Source: Victivallales bacterium (lineage in GTDB: Bacteria; Verrucomicrobiota; Lentisphaeria; Oligosphaerales; Oligosphaeraceae). Taken from it: a stretch of DNA of 6,233 nt. A program made the position numbers and the translations under genes. The notes beneath the pieces are model-generated. The model had not been told where the DNA came from. It made no database searches and was given only the letters and a program-made list of their open reading frames with translations. Positions 5,607 through 6,233 of the stretch are shown here, piece by piece; the first letter of the stretch is position 1; each line of letters opens with the position of its first letter. The stretch lies in assembly GCA_017543165.1 (NCBI GenBank), contig JAFYGL010000228.1, positions 1 through 6,233 of the forward strand, in the 5' to 3' direction.

Positions 5607-6233
5607 CTACTTCGACAACATCTGGCGACTGAAGGCGGCGATGGCGTCGCAGTCGCTGAAGCGTGCTATCCAATCTATGCCCCTTGCACGCCATTGTTCC
5701 ATAGGCGCGCCCGAGGCTGTTCCAAGCAGCAGCCCCGCCTCCTTGGTCTTGCGGGCAATCAGGTCCATGGTCTTCAGTACATCGGGATGCGAGGTCTGGC
5801 CAAGCAGTCCCATGGAGCCAGACAAGTCCATGGGGCCTATGCAGATACTGTCTATGCCAGGCACCTTGAGGATTTCGTCCAGGTTTGCGACGGCGTCCAC
5901 ATGCTCAATCTGTATTATCACCAAAGGGGATGTCTCCGCCTGCTTCAAGTACTCTGGCAGCGGTATGCCGCCGTACATGTTTCCGCGCCTCACGCCGAAG
6001 CCACGCCTTCCAACAGGAGGGTATTTGCAGTTTGCGACTGCGTTCTCCGCATCTTCCCTTGAATTGACCATTGGAATTATGATGCCCGCAGGCGCCAGGT
6101 CAAGTATCGGCTTGATCATGCCCCATTCATTCCAGGCGACACGCACGAACGGCGCGCAGCCAGTACCGTTCTGGGCAAGGACAAGGTTCTGTATCGTGGT
6201 CAGTGTGTGCGGGCAGTGCTCCGCGTCGATCCA
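5607..6233 (-). CDS. HpcH/HpaI-family class II pyruvate aldolase, N-terminus beyond window
   Basis: An open frame of 208 codons runs from the right edge to a TAG at 5609-5607. The family makes or cleaves 2-keto-3-deoxy acids with a divalent metal, releasing pyruvate and an aldehyde (for example HpaI, GarL, RhmA). Counting from the first visible residue, D3 and H6 (WIDAEH), R31 (PFVRVAW), E110 (QIEH) and D136 (GPMDLS) correspond to D42, H45, R70, E149 and D175 of E. coli HpaI as I recall them, and the spacings are identical. E110 and D136 would bind the metal. YPPVGRRGFG (71-80) and IPMVNS (53-58) are further family motifs. About 39 residues should be missing at the N-terminus. A GTG at 6146 could be mistaken for the start, but that would remove D3 and H6. 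The protein is cytoplasmic. Beside a GH28-like protein and a symporter, a substrate such as 2-keto-3-deoxy-L-rhamnonate or a 2-keto-3-deoxy-hexarate is plausible but unproven. Confidence 0.95.
   Translation of the reverse strand, partial: WIDAEHCPHTLTTIQNLVLAQNGTGCAPFVRVAWNEWGMIKPILDLAPAGIIIPMVNSREDAENAVANCKYPPVGRRGFGVRRGNMYGGIPLPEYLKQAETSPLVIIQIEHVDAVANLDEILKVPGIDSICIGPMDLSGSMGLLGQTSHPDVLKTMDLIARKTKEAGLLLGTASGAPMEQWRARGIDWIARFSDCDAIAAFSRQMLSK

Noticed and set aside
5607..6146. GTG at 6146 as the start of the aldolase
   Set aside because: The frame stays open to the window edge and the residues before the GTG include the conserved DxEH motif, so the true start lies outside the window.

Overview
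The window holds four protein-coding genes, all on the minus strand and read right to left: a pyruvate aldolase (cut by the right edge), a right-handed beta-helix protein, a large sodium:solute symporter, and a Gfo/Idh/MocA-family NAD-dependent protein. An inverted-repeat element follows at the left edge. I see no rRNA, tRNA, CRISPR array, transposase or integrase. The layout suggests a carbohydrate-catabolism locus. The organism is most likely a PVC-group bacterium, perhaps Lentisphaerota (Victivallales) or Kiritimatiellota. That assignment is inferred from the style of the proteins (a symporter over 750 residues, a GH109-like oxidoreductase, a GH28-like helix protein) and the GC-rich palindromic intergenic repeat. 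It is not proven by a marker gene.

Right to left, in transcription order: (1) 6233-5607, HpcH/HpaI class II aldolase, N-terminus outside the window, with all recognisable catalytic residues present. (2) 5563-4277, after a 43-bp gap, a beta-helix protein with GH28-like acidic motifs but no signal peptide. (3) 4258-1982, after an 18-bp gap, an SSS-family symporter with an extra soluble insert of about 100 residues. (4) A 308-bp gene-free gap (1674-1981) with a perfect CAATTG-C-CAATTG palindrome and a weak promoter-like pair. (5) 1673-150, a GH109-like Gfo/Idh/MocA protein with a long C-terminal extension. (6) 1-149, a repeat element of palindromic units that continues past the left edge.

Working model (inference): the symporter imports a sugar, uronate or small glycoside with Na+. 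The beta-helix protein and the Gfo/Idh/MocA protein process it in the cytoplasm by glycoside cleavage or redox steps. The aldolase splits a 2-keto-3-deoxy acid intermediate into pyruvate and an aldehyde. The first three genes look like one operon. The fourth may be co-transcribed or may have its own regulated promoter in the 308-bp gap. The actual substrate cannot be read from the sequence.
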